DNA of 64,000 bases from Galeruca laticollis (lineage: Eukaryota > Arthropoda > Insecta > Coleoptera > Chrysomelidae). The position numbers and the translations under genes are program-made. Position 1 is the first letter of the stretch. Each line of letters starts with the position of its first letter. The DNA lies in NCBI GenBank assembly GCA_963921935.1, contig OY998185.1:61457717-61521716 (forward strand). The letters run 5' to 3'. Below the pieces are notes generated by a model. It was given only the letters and a program-made list of their open reading frames with translations. It was not told the origin of the DNA and made no database searches. This document shows positions 1-10,123 of this stretch, in pieces.

Positions 1-100
1 TGTGCGATTTTTTCTAGTAGGCATGTTTTCTTTTAATCTAAATCCTCTACTAATATTTGATAAAACTTTCATCTCATGGAAAAATGGACAGCACCAGTCG

Positions 101-173
101 ATTTGTCGTACCAAAGAACCCCATTTCTCATAATTTCAGTATTTTTTGAGAGAAAAAATATTTTTCGACAAAT
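101..173. other. Conserved inverted repeat with 57-bp loop in each monomer
   Basis: In the first monomer atttgtcg at 101-108 is the exact reverse complement of cgacaaat at 166-173. The loop holds the accccatttctc stretch and the first A/T palindrome. Both arms are kept in the great majority of monomers. Some copies break the left arm by a T-to-G change (atttggcg, for example near 1478 and 2855). A structural role is inference only; with 8-bp arms and a long loop the stem would be weak. Confidence 0.6.
154..165. other. 12-bp A/T palindrome, first dyad of the monomer
   Basis: aaaaatattttt at 154-165 is a perfect palindrome and recurs at the same place in nearly every monomer. A rare variant with the central TA lost (a run of T after six A) occurs near 850 and again near 10972, which marks those two monomers as copies of each other. 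Such A/T dyads can bend DNA or extrude; no function is demonstrated here. Confidence 0.8.
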
Positions 174-199
174 ATGTAGGTGAACTATATATAGTATGG
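174..199. other. Length-hypervariable linker between the two A/T dyads
   Basis: In this monomer the linker reads atgtaggtgaac then tatatatagtatgg. Across the array this same site takes the forms actatag (most common), actatatatag (+4), a longer TA run (+8, 22312-22328), actataatag (+3), acatag (-1), acagtatgg or actgtatgg (-3), acgtatgg (-4), atgtatgg (-14), caaatatgg (-18) and cgacatgg (-22). Flanking tatg and gta direct repeats can explain the -18 and -14 classes by slippage or end joining. Most of the length difference between monomers comes from here. Confidence 0.9.
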
Positions 200-225
200 A
201 AAATATTGCATATTTCGAAATTCTC

Positions 226-241
226 CAAAAATATATTTTTG
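226..241. other. 16-bp A/T palindrome, second dyad of the monomer
   Basis: caaaaatatatttttg at 226-241 reads the same on both strands and occurs in every type-A monomer. In most type-B copies an extra A (six A before tatattttt) reduces the perfect dyad to 14 bp. It lies about 72 bp after the first dyad, with the length-variable linker between them. Confidence 0.8.
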
Positions 242-254
242 ACCTATCTTGTAT

Positions 255-264
255 CATTGCAATG
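255..264. other. 10-bp palindrome cattgcaatg
   Basis: The sequence cattgcaatg at 255-264 is a perfect palindrome in one of the best conserved parts of the monomer. A single change breaks it at about 29187 (gtagcattgc region leaves the core intact but alters the flank). It could be a protein-binding site because of its conservation and symmetry, but that is inference and homogenisation alone would also conserve it. Confidence 0.55.
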
Positions 265-347
265 CACTCCTGATTTTTTCCATCATAGATTGGACCTCTG
301 ACAGTACTTTTCTAAAAAATTAAATAAATATTTCCATTATTTTGGTT

Positions 348-690
348 TGTGCGATTTTTTCTAGAAGGCATGTTTTCTTTTAATCTAAATCCTCTACTAA
401 TATTTGATAAAACTTTTATCTCATGGAAAAATGGACAGCACCAGTCGATTTGTCGTACCAAAGAACCCCATTTCTCATAATTTCAGTATTTTTTGAGAGA
501 AAAAATATTTTTCGACAAATATGTAGGTGAACTATAGTATGGAAAATATTGCATTTTTCGAAATTCTCCAAAAATATATTTTTGACCTATCTTGTATCAT
601 TGCAATGCACTTCTGATTTTTTCCATCATAGATTGGACCTCTGACAGTACTTTTCTAAAAAATTAAATAAATATTTCCATTATTTTGGTT
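348..690. repeat. Representative type-A monomer (343 bp)
   Basis: This copy is close to the type-A consensus and serves as a reference unit. It has ctagaagg near its start, ttttatctcatgg, gtcgtaccaaagaacccc, a linker reading gtaggtgaactatagtatgg, catttttcgaaattctcc, gacctatcttg, cacttctg, cctctgac and ttttctaaaaaatt. Five CpG dinucleotides recur per monomer (tgtgcg, gtcgat, gtcgta, ttcgac, ttcgaa). An AATAAA hexamer is present in aaataaatattt but is simply part of the AT-rich unit. Confidence 0.95.
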
Positions 691-2063
691 TGTGCGATTT
701 TTTCTAGAAGGCATGTTTTCTTTTAATCTAAATCCTCTACTAATATTTGATAAAACTTTTATCTCATGGAAAAATGGACAGCACCAGTCGATTTGTCGTA
801 CCAAAAAACCCCATTTCTCATAATTTCAGTATTTTTTGAGAGAAAAAATTTTTTTCGACAAATATGTAGGTGAACTATAGTATGGAAAATATTGCATTTT
901 TCGAAATTCTCCAAAAATATATTTTTGACCTATCTTGTATCATTGCAATGCACTTCTGATTTTTTCCATCATAGATTGGACCTCTGACAGTACTTTTCTG
1001 AAAAATTAAATAAATATTTCCATTATTTTGGTTTGTGCGATTTTTTCTAGAAGGCATGTTTTCTTTTAATCTAAATCCTCTACTAATATTTGATAAAACT
1101 TTTATCTCATGGAAAAATGGACAGCACCAGTCGATTTGTCGTACCAAAGAACCCCATTTCTCATAATTTCAGTATTTTTTGAGAGAAAAAATATTTTTCG
1201 ACAAATATGTAGGTGAACTGTATGGAAAATATTGCATTTTTCGAAATTCTCCAAAAATATATTTTTGACCTATCTTGTATCATTGCAATGCACTTCTGAT
1301 TTTTTCCATCATAGATTGGACCTCTGACAGTACTTTTCTAAAAAATTAAATAAATATTTCCATTATTTTGGTTTGTGCGATTTTTTCTAGAAGGCATGTT
1401 TTCTTTTAATCTAAATCTTCTACTAATATTTGATAAAACTTTTATCTCATGGAAAAATGGACAGCACCAGTCGATTTGGCGTACCAAAGAACCCCATTTC
1501 TCATAGTTTCAGTATTTTTTGAGAGAAAAAATATTTTTCGACAAATATGTAGGTGAACTATAGTATGGAAAATATTGCATTTTTCGAAATTCTCCAAAAA
1601 TATATTTTTGACCTATCTTGTATCATTGCAATGCACTTCTGATTTTTTACATCATAGATTGGACCTCTGACAGTACTTTTCTCAAAAATTAAATAAATAT
1701 TTCCATTATTTTGGTTTGTGCGATTTTTTCTAGAAGGCATGTTTTCTTTTAATCTAAATCCTCTACTAATATTTGATAAAACTTTTATCTCATGGAAAAA
1801 TGGACAGCACCAGTCGATTTGTCGTACCAAAGAACCCCACTTCTCATAATTTCAGTATTTTTTGAGAGAAAAAATATTTTTCGACAAATATGTAGGTGAA
1901 CTATATATAGTATGGAAAATATTGCATATTTCGAAATTCTCCAAAAATATATTTTTGACCTATCTTGTATCATTGCAATGCACTCCTGATTTTTTCCATC
2001 ATAGATTGGACCTCTGACAGTACTTTTCTAAAAAATTAAATAAATATTTCCATTATTTTGGTT
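691..2063. repeat. Four-monomer cassette alpha, copy 1
   Basis: Four monomers with a fixed set of private marks in fixed order. Unit 1 ends in ttttctgaaaaatt. Unit 2 has gaactgtatgg (340 bp). Unit 3 has atttggcg, ctcatagtttcag and tttttacatcatag. Unit 4 has aaccccacttctc with the +4 TA linker and catatttcg. The same set in the same order recurs at 10814, 13559, 15272 and 18006, which is the evidence for a higher-order repeat. This copy also has ctaaatcttctac and ctcaaaaatt, shared only with the copy at 10814. Confidence 0.85.
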
Positions 2064-4443
2064 TGTGCGATTTTTTCTAGAAGGCATGTTTTCTTTTAAT
2101 CTAAATCCTCTACTAATATTTGATAAAACTTTTATCTCATGGAAAAATGGACAGCACCAGTCGATTTGTCGTATCAAAGAACCCCATTTCTCATAATTTC
2201 AGTATTTTTTGAGAGAAAAAATATTTTTCGACAAATATGTAGGAGAACTATAGTATGGAAAATATTGCATTTTTCGAAATTCTCCAAAAATATATTTTTG
2301 ACCTATCTTGTATCATTGCAATGCACTTCTGATTTTTTCCATCATAGATTGGACCTCTGACAGTACTTTTCTAAAAAATTAAATGAATATTTCCATTATT
2401 TTGGTTTGTGCGATTTTTTCTAGAAGGCATGTTTTCTTTTAATCTAAATCCTCTACTAATATTTGATAAAACTTTTATCTCATGGAAAAATGGACAGCAC
2501 CAGTCGATTTGTCGTACCAAAGAACCCCATTTCTCATAATTTCAGTATTTTTTGACAGAAAAAATATTTTTCGACAAATATGTAGGTGAACTATAGTATG
2601 GAAAATATTGCATTTTTCGAAATTCTCCAAAAATATATTTTTGACCTATCTTGTATCATTGCAATGCACTTCTGATTTTTTCCATCATAGATTGGACCTC
2701 TGACAGTACTTTTCTAAAAAATTAAATAAATATTTCCATTATTTTGGTTTGTGCGATTTTTTCTAGAAGGCATGTTTTCTTTTAATCTAAATCCTCTACT
2801 AATATTTGATAAAACTTTTATCTCATGGAAAAATGGACAGCACCAGTCGATTTGGCGTACCAAAGAACCCCATTTCTCATAATTTCAGTATTTTTTGAGA
2901 GAAAAAATATTTTTCGACAAATATGTAGGTGAACAGTATGGAAAATATTGCATTTTTCGAAATTCTCCAAAAATATATTTTTGACCTATCTTGTATCATT
3001 GCAATGCACTTCTGATTTTTTCCATCATAGATTGGACCTCTGACAGTACTTTTCTAAAAAATTAAATAAATATTTCCATTATTTTGGTTTGTGCGATTTT
3101 TTCTAGTAGGCATGTTTTCTTTTAATCTAAATCCTCTACTAATATTTGATAAAACTTTCATCTCATGGAAAAATGGACAGCACCAGTCGATTTGTCGTAC
3201 CAAAGAACCCCATTTCTCATAATTTCAGTATTTTTTGAGAGAAAAAATATTTTTCGACAAATATGTAGGTGAACTATAGTATGGAAAATATTGCATATTT
3301 CGAAATTCTCCAAAAATATATTTTTGACCTATCTTGTATCATTGCAATGCACTCCTGATTTTTTCCATCATAGATTGGACCTCTGACAGTACTTTTCTAA
3401 AAAATTAAATAAATATTTCCATTATTTTGGTTTGTGCGATTTTTTCTAGAAGGCATGTTTTCTTTTAATCTAAATCCTCTACTAATATTTGATAAAACTT
3501 TTATCTCATGGAAAAATGGACAGCACCAGTCGATTTGTCGTACCAAAGAACCCCATTTCTCATAATTTCAGTATTTTTTGAGAGAAAAAATATTTTTCGA
3601 CAAATATGTAGGTGAACTATAGTATGGAAAATATTGCATTTTTCGAAATTCTCCAAAAATATATTTTTGACCTATCTTGTATCATTGCAATGCACTTCTG
3701 ATTTTTTCCATCATAGATTGGACCTCTGACAGTACTTTTCTAAAAAATTAAATAAATATTTCCATTATTTTGGTTTGTGCGATTTTTTCTAGAAGGCATG
3801 TTTTCTTTTAATCTAAATCCTCTACTAATATTTGATAAAACTTTTATCTCATGGAAAAATGGACAGCACCAGTCGATTTGTCGTACCAAAGAACCCCATT
3901 TCTCATAATTTCAGTATTTTTTGAGAGAAAAAATATTTTTCGACAAATATGTAGGTGAACTATAGTATGGAAAATATTGCATTTTTCGAAATTCTCCAAA
4001 AATATATTTTTGACCTATCTTGTATCATTGCAATGCACTTCTGATTTTTTCCATCATAGATTGGACCTCTGACAGTACTTTTCTAAAAAATTAAATAAAT
4101 ATTTCCATTATTTTGGTTTGTGCGATTTTTTCTAGTAGGCATGTTTTCTTTTAATCTAAATCCTCTACTAATATTTGATAAAACTTTCATCTCATGGAAA
4201 AATGGACAGCACCAGTCGATTTGTCGTACCAAAGAACCCCATTTCTCATAATTTCAGTATTTTTTGAGAGAAAAAATATTTTTTGACAAATATGGAAAAT
4301 ATTGCATATTTCGAAATTCTCCAAAAATATATTTTTGACCTATCTTGTATCATTGCAATGCACTCCTGATTTTTTCCATCATAGATTGGACCTCTGACAG
4401 TACTTTTCTAAAAAATTAAATAAATATTTCCATTATTTTGGTT

Positions 4444-5358
4444 TGTGCGATTTTTTCTAGAAGGCATGTTTTCTTTTAATCTAAATCCTCTACTAATATT
4501 TGATAAAACTTTTATCTCATGGAAAAATGGACAGCACCAGTCGATTTGTCGTACCAAAGAACCCCATTTCTCATAATTTCAGTATTTTTTGAGAGAAAAA
4601 ATATTTTTCGACAAATATGTAGGTGAACGTATGGAAAATATTGCATTTTTCGAAATTCTCCAAAAATATATTTTTGACCTATCTTGTATCATTGCAATGC
4701 ACTCCTGATTTTTTCCATCATAGATTGGACCTCTGACAGTACTTTTCTAAAAAATTAAATAAATATTTCCATTATTTTGGTTTGTGCGATTTTTTCTAGA
4801 AGGAATGTTTTCTTTTAATCTAAAACCTCTACTAATATTTGATAAAACTTTTATCTCATGGAAAAATATGTAGGTGAACTATAGTATGGAAAATATTGCA
4901 TTTTTCGAAATTCTCCAAAAATATATTTTTGACCTATCTTGTATCATTGCAATGCACTCCTGATTTTTTCCATCATAGATTGGACCTCTGACAGTACTTT
5001 TCTAAAAAATTAAATAAATATTTCCATTATTTTGGTTTGTGCGATTTTTTCTAGAAGGCATGTTTTCTTTTAATCTAAATCCTCTACTAATATTTGATAA
5101 AACTTTTATCTCATGGAAAAATGGACAGCACCAGTCGATTTGTCGTACCAAAGAACCCCATTTCTCATAATTTCAGTATTTTTTGAGAGAAAAAATATTT
5201 TTCGACATGGAAAATATTGCATTTTTCGAAATTCTCCAAAAATATATTTTTGACCTATCTTGTATCATTGCAATGCACTTCTGATTTTTTCCATCATAGA
5301 TTGGACCTCTGACAGTACTTTTCTAAAAAATTAAATAAATATTTCCATTATTTTGGTT
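4444..5358. repeat. Deletion-rich trio of monomers (339, 255 and 321 bp)
   Basis: Three neighbouring monomers are all short. The one at 4444 has gaacgtatgg (-4). The one at 4783 lacks about 88 bp: ggaaaaat is joined directly to atgtaggtgaac near 4861-4870, deleting the whole inverted-repeat and first-dyad region. The one at 5038 has cgacatgg (-22) near 5205. The 4783 unit also has aaggaatgtt and ctaaaacc. This is the only place in the window with a deletion larger than 22 bp. Confidence 0.9.
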
Positions 5359-8300
5359 TGTGCGATTTTTTCTAGAAGGCATGTTTTCTTTTAATCTAAA
5401 TCCTCTACTAATATTTGATAAAACTTTTATCTCATGGAAAAATGGACAGCACCAGTCGATTTGTCGTACCAAAGAACCCAATTTCTCATAATTTCAGTAT
5501 TTTTTGAGAGAAAAAATATTTTTCGACAAATATGTAGGTGAACTATAGTATGGAAAATATTGCATTTTTCGAAAATCTCCAAAAAATATATTTTTGACAA
5601 ATTTTGTATCATTGCAATGCACTCCTGATTTTTTGCATCATAGATTGGACCTTTGACAGTACTTTTCTAGAAAATTAAATAAATATTTCCCTTATTTTGG
5701 TTTGTGCGATTTTTTCTATGAAGGCATGTTTTCTTTTAATCTAAATCCTCTACTAATATTCGATGAAACTTTTATCTCATGGAAAAATGGACAGCACCAG
5801 TCGATTTGTCGTACCAAAGAACCCCATTTCTCATAATTTCAGTATTTTTTGAGAGAAAAAATATTTTTCGACAAATATGTAGGTGAACTATATATAGTAT
5901 GGAAAATATTGCATATTTCGGAATTCTCCAAAAATATATTTTTGACCTATCTTGTATCATTGCAATGCACTCCTGATTTTTTCCATCATAGATTGGACCT
6001 CTGACAGTACTTTTCTAAAAAATTAAATAAATATTTCCATTATTTTGGTTTGTGCGATTTTTTCTAGAAGGCATGTTTTCTTATAATCTAAATCCTCTAC
6101 TAATATTTGATAAAACTTTTATCTCATGGAAAAATGGACAGCACCAGTCGATTTGTCGTACCAAAGAACCCCATTTCTCATAATTTCAGTATTTTTTGAG
6201 AGAAAAAATATTTTTCGACAAATATGTAGGTGAACTATAGTATGGAAAATATTGCATTTTTCGAAATTCTCCAAAAATATATTTTTGACCTATCTTGTAT
6301 CATTGCAATGCACTTCTGATTTTTTCCATCATAGATTGGACCTCTGACAGTACTTTTCTAAAAAATTAAATAAATATTTCCATTATTTTGGTTTGTGCGA
6401 TTTTTTCTAGAAGGCATGTTTTCTTTTAATCTAAATCCTTTACTAATATTTGATAAAACTTTTATCTCATGGAAAAATGGACAGCACCAGTCGATTTGTC
6501 GTACCAAAGAACCCCATTTCTCATAATTTCAGTATTTTTTGAGAGAAAAAATATTTTTCGACAAATATGTAGGTGAACTATAGTATGGAAAATATTGCAT
6601 TTTTCGAAATTCTCCAAAAATATATTTTTGACCTATCTTGTATCATTGCAATGCACTTCTGATTCTTTCCATCATAGATTGGACCTCTGACAGTACTTTT
6701 CTAAAAAATTAAATAAATATTTCCATTATTTTGGTTTGTGCGATTTTTTCTAGAAGGCATGTTTTCTTTTAATCTAAATCCTCTACTAATATTTGATGAA
6801 ACTTTTATCTCATGGAAAAATGGACAGCACCAGTCGATTTGTCGTACCAAAGAACCCCATTTCTCATAATTTCAGTATTTTTTGAGAGAAAAAATATTTT
6901 TCGACAAATATGTAGGTGAACTATAGTATGGAAAATATTGCATATTTCGAAATTCTCCAAAAATATATTTTTGACCTACCTTGTATCATTGCAATGCACT
7001 CCTGATTTTTTCCATCATAGATTGGACCTCTGACAGTACTTTTCTAAAAAATTAAATAAATATTCCCATTATTTTGGTTTGTGCGATTTTTTCTAGAAGG
7101 CATGTTTTCTTTTAATCTAAACCCTCTACTAATATTTGATAAAACTTTTATCTCATGGAAAAATGGACAGCACCAGTCGATTTGTCGTACCAAAGAACCC
7201 CATTTCTCATAATTTCAGTATTTTTTGAGAGAAAAAATATTTTTCGACAAATATGTAGGTGAACTATAGTATGGAAAATATTGCATTTTTCGAAATTCTC
7301 CAAAAATATATTTTTGACCTATCAAGTATCATTGCAATGCACTCCTGATTTTTTCCATCATAGATTGGACCTCTGACAGTACTTTTCTAAAAAATTAAAT
7401 AAACATTTCCATTATTTTGGTTTGTGCGATTTTTTCTAGAAGGCATGTTTTCTTTTAATCTAAATCCTCTACTAATATTTGATAAAACTTTTATCTCATG
7501 GAAAAATGGACAGCACCAGTCGATTTGTCGTACCAAAGAACCCAATTTCTCATAATTTCAGTATTTTTTGAGAGAAAAAATATTTTTCGACAAATATGTG
7601 GGTGAACTATAGTATGGAAAATATTGCATTTTTCGAAAATCTCCAAAAAATATATTTTTGACAAATTTTGTATCATTGCAATGCACTCCTGATTTTTTGC
7701 ATCATAGATTGGACCTTTGACAGTACTTTTCTAGAAAATTAAATAAATATTTCCCTTATTTTGGTTTGTGCGATTTTTTCTATGAAGGCATGTTTTCTTT
7801 TAATCTAAATCCTCTACTAATATTCGATGAAACTTTTATCTCATGGAAAAATGGACAGCACCAGTCGATTTGTCGTACCAAAGAACCCCATTTCTCATAA
7901 TTTCAGTATTTTTTGAGAGAAAAAATATTTTTCGACAAATATGTAGGTGAACTATATATAGTATGGAAAATATTGCATATTTCGAAATTCTCCAAAAATA
8001 TATTTTTGACCTATCTTGTATCATTGCAATGCACTCCTGATTTTTTCCATCATAGATTGGACCTCTGACAGTACTTTTCTAAAAAATTAAATAAATATTT
8101 CCCTTATTTTGGTTTGTGCGATTTTTTCTAGAAGGCATGTTTTCTTTTAATCTAAATCCTCTACTAATATTTGATAAAACTTTTATCTCATGGAAAAATG
8201 GAAAGCACCAGTCGATTTGTCGTACCAGAGAACCCCATTTCTCATAATTTCAGTATTTTTTGAGAGAAAAAATATTTTTCGACAAATATGTAGGTGAACT

Positions 8301-8461
8301 ATATATAGTATGGAAAATATTGCATATTTCGGAATTCTCCAAAAATATATTTTTGACCTATCTTGTATCATTGCAATGCACTCCTGATTTTTTCCATCAT
8401 AGATTGGACCTCTGACAGTACTTTTCTAAAAAATTAAATAAATATTTCCCTTATTTTGGTT
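5359..8461. repeat. Mixed A/B zone, monomers 17-25, with a 2,064-bp spaced type-B pair
   Basis: Monomers at 5359 and 5703 are matched by those at 7423 and 7767, offset 2,064 bp. Both pairs have acccaatttctc, the type-B junction, ctatgaagg, attcgatgaaac and the +4 linker. The intervening monomers (6051-7422) are type A. The monomer at 8115 has ggaaagcacc and accagagaac as private changes. Confidence 0.85.
7423..7840. repeat. Representative type-B junction
   Basis: This stretch shows the B diagnostic set in one piece. It has acccaatttctc, cgaaaatctccaaaaaa before tatattttt, gacaaattttg near 7661, tttttgcatcatag, cctttgac, ttttctagaaaatt and tttcccttatttt. The next monomer then starts with ctatgaagg and attcgatgaaac. 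The block begins in the second half of one monomer and ends in the first quarter of the next, so type is a property of a junction-spanning segment, not of a monomer in this phase. Confidence 0.9.
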
Positions 8462-10123
8462 TGTGCGATTTTTTCTAGAAGGCATGTTTTCTTTTAATCT
8501 AAATCCTCTACTAATATTTGATAAAACTTTTATCTCATGGAAAAATGGACAGCACCAGTCGATTTGTCGTACCAAAGAACCCCATTTCTCATAATTTCAG
8601 TATTTTTTGAGAGAAAAAATATTTTTCGACAAATATGGAAAATATTGCATTTTTCGAAATTCTCCAAAAATATATTTTTGACCTATCTTGTATCATTGCA
8701 ATGCACTTCTGATTTTTTCCATCATAGATTGGACCTCTGACAGTACTTTTCTAAAAAATTAAATAAATATTTCCATTATTTTCTGTTTGTGCGATTTTTT
8801 CTAGAAGGCATGTTTTCTTTTAATCTAAATCCATTACTAATATTTGATAAAACTTTTATCTCATGGAAAAATGGACAGCACCAGTCGATTTGTCGTACCA
8901 AAGAACCCCATTTCTCATAATTTCAGTATTTTTTGAGAGAAAAAATATTTTTCGACAAATATGGAAAATATTGCATTTTTCGAAATTCTCCAAAAATATA
9001 TTTTTGACCTATCTTGTATCATTGCAATGCACTTCTGATTTTTTCCATCATAGATTGGACCTCTGACAGTACTTTTCTAAAAAATTAAATAAATATTTCC
9101 ATTATTTTGGTTTGTGCGATTTTTTCTAGAAGGCATGTTTTCTTTTAATCTAAATCCTCTACTAATATTTGATAAAACTTTTATCTCATGGAAAAATGGA
9201 CAGCACCAGTCGATTTGTCGTACCAAAGAACCCCATTTCTCATAATTTCAGTATTTTTTGAGAGAAAAAATATTTTTCGACAAATATGGAAAATATTGCA
9301 TTTTTCGAAATTCTCCAAAAATATATTTTTGACCTATCTTGTATCATTGCAATGCACCACTTCTGATTTTTTCCATCATAGATTGGACCTCTGACAGTAC
9401 TTTTCTAAGAAATTAAATGAATATTTCCATTATTTTGGTTTGTGCGATTTTTTCTAGAAGGCATGTTTTCTTTTAATCTAAATCCTTTACTAATATTTGA
9501 TAAAACTTTTATCTCATGGAAAAATGGACAGCACCAGTCGATTTGTCGTACCAAAAAACCCCATTTCTCATAATTTCAGTATTTTTTGAGAGAAAAAATA
9601 TTTTTCGACAAATATGTAGGTGAACTATAGTATGGAAAATATTGCATTTTTCGAAATTCTCCAAAAATATATTTTTGACCTATCTTGTATCATTGCAATG
9701 CACTTCTGATTTTTTCCATCATAGATTGGACCTCTGACAGTACTTTTCTAAAAAATTAAATAAGTATTTCCATTATTTTGGTTTGTGCGATTTTTTCTAG
9801 AAGGCATGTTTTCTTTTAATCTAAATCCTCTACTAATATTTGATAAAACTTTTATCTCATGGAAAAATGGACAGCACCAGTCGATTTGGCGTACCAAAGA
9901 ACCCCATTTCTCATAATTTCAGTATTTTTTGAGAGAAAAAATATTTTTCGACAAATATGTAGGTGAACAGTATGGAAAATATTGCATTTTTCGAAATTCT
10001 CCAAAAATATATTTTTGACCTATCTTGTATCATTGCAATGCACTTCTGATTTTTTCCATCATAGATTGGACCTCTGACAGTACTTTTCTAAAAAATTAAA
10101 TAAATATTTCCATTATTTTGGTT
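8462..10123. repeat. Run of three successive 18-bp-deletion monomers, then type A
   Basis: Monomers at 8462, 8788 and 9113 all have caaatatggaaaatattgc (18 bp shorter in the linker), the only place where three such units are adjacent. The monomer at 8788 starts after ttttctgtttgtgcg (+1) and has atccattac. The third has an extra cac in aatgcaccacttctg near 9357. The next two units, at 9441 and 9784, are type A with ccaaaaaacc and with atttggcg plus gaacagtatgg. Confidence 0.88.

Larger units (their letters stand above)
1..2406. repeat. Left copy of the 10,123-bp-spaced segmental duplication (seven monomers)
   Basis: Bases 1-2406 match 10124-12529 base for base at a constant offset of 10,123. 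The five differences I found by eye are at 970, 1439, 2118, 2282 and 2385 (left coordinates). The copies share private variants such as ctaaatcttctac and the lost TA in the dyad near 850. After 2407 the partners differ (ctagaagg against ctagtagg), so the right end lies near a monomer border; the left end is outside the window. Confidence 0.9.
1..4443. repeat. Type-A zone, monomers 1-13
   Basis: Thirteen type-A monomers, 325-347 bp long. Monomers 1, 10 and 13 (1, 3090, 4119) share ctagtagg and tttcatctc instead of ctagaagg and ttttatctc, so this subtype recurs here every three to nine units. Monomers at 3433 and 3776 look identical. The zone contains one copy of the four-monomer cassette (691-2063). 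It is followed by three monomers marked by gtaggagaac (2064), tttgacagaaaa (2407) and atttggcg with gaacagtatgg (2750). No gene is present. Confidence 0.9.

Noticed and set aside
325..335. AATAAA polyadenylation-like hexamer and TATA-like tatatatag in each monomer
   Set aside because: They are expected by chance at about 71% AT and recur only because the monomer recurs. There is no transcription unit to attach them to.
1..343. Monomer as an ancient dimer of two 171-bp halves
   Set aside because: I compared the halves by eye. Similar pieces (the two A/T dyads, the two gattttttc tracts, the two atggaaaa tracts) are 72-121 bp apart, not about 171, and the remaining sequence does not align.
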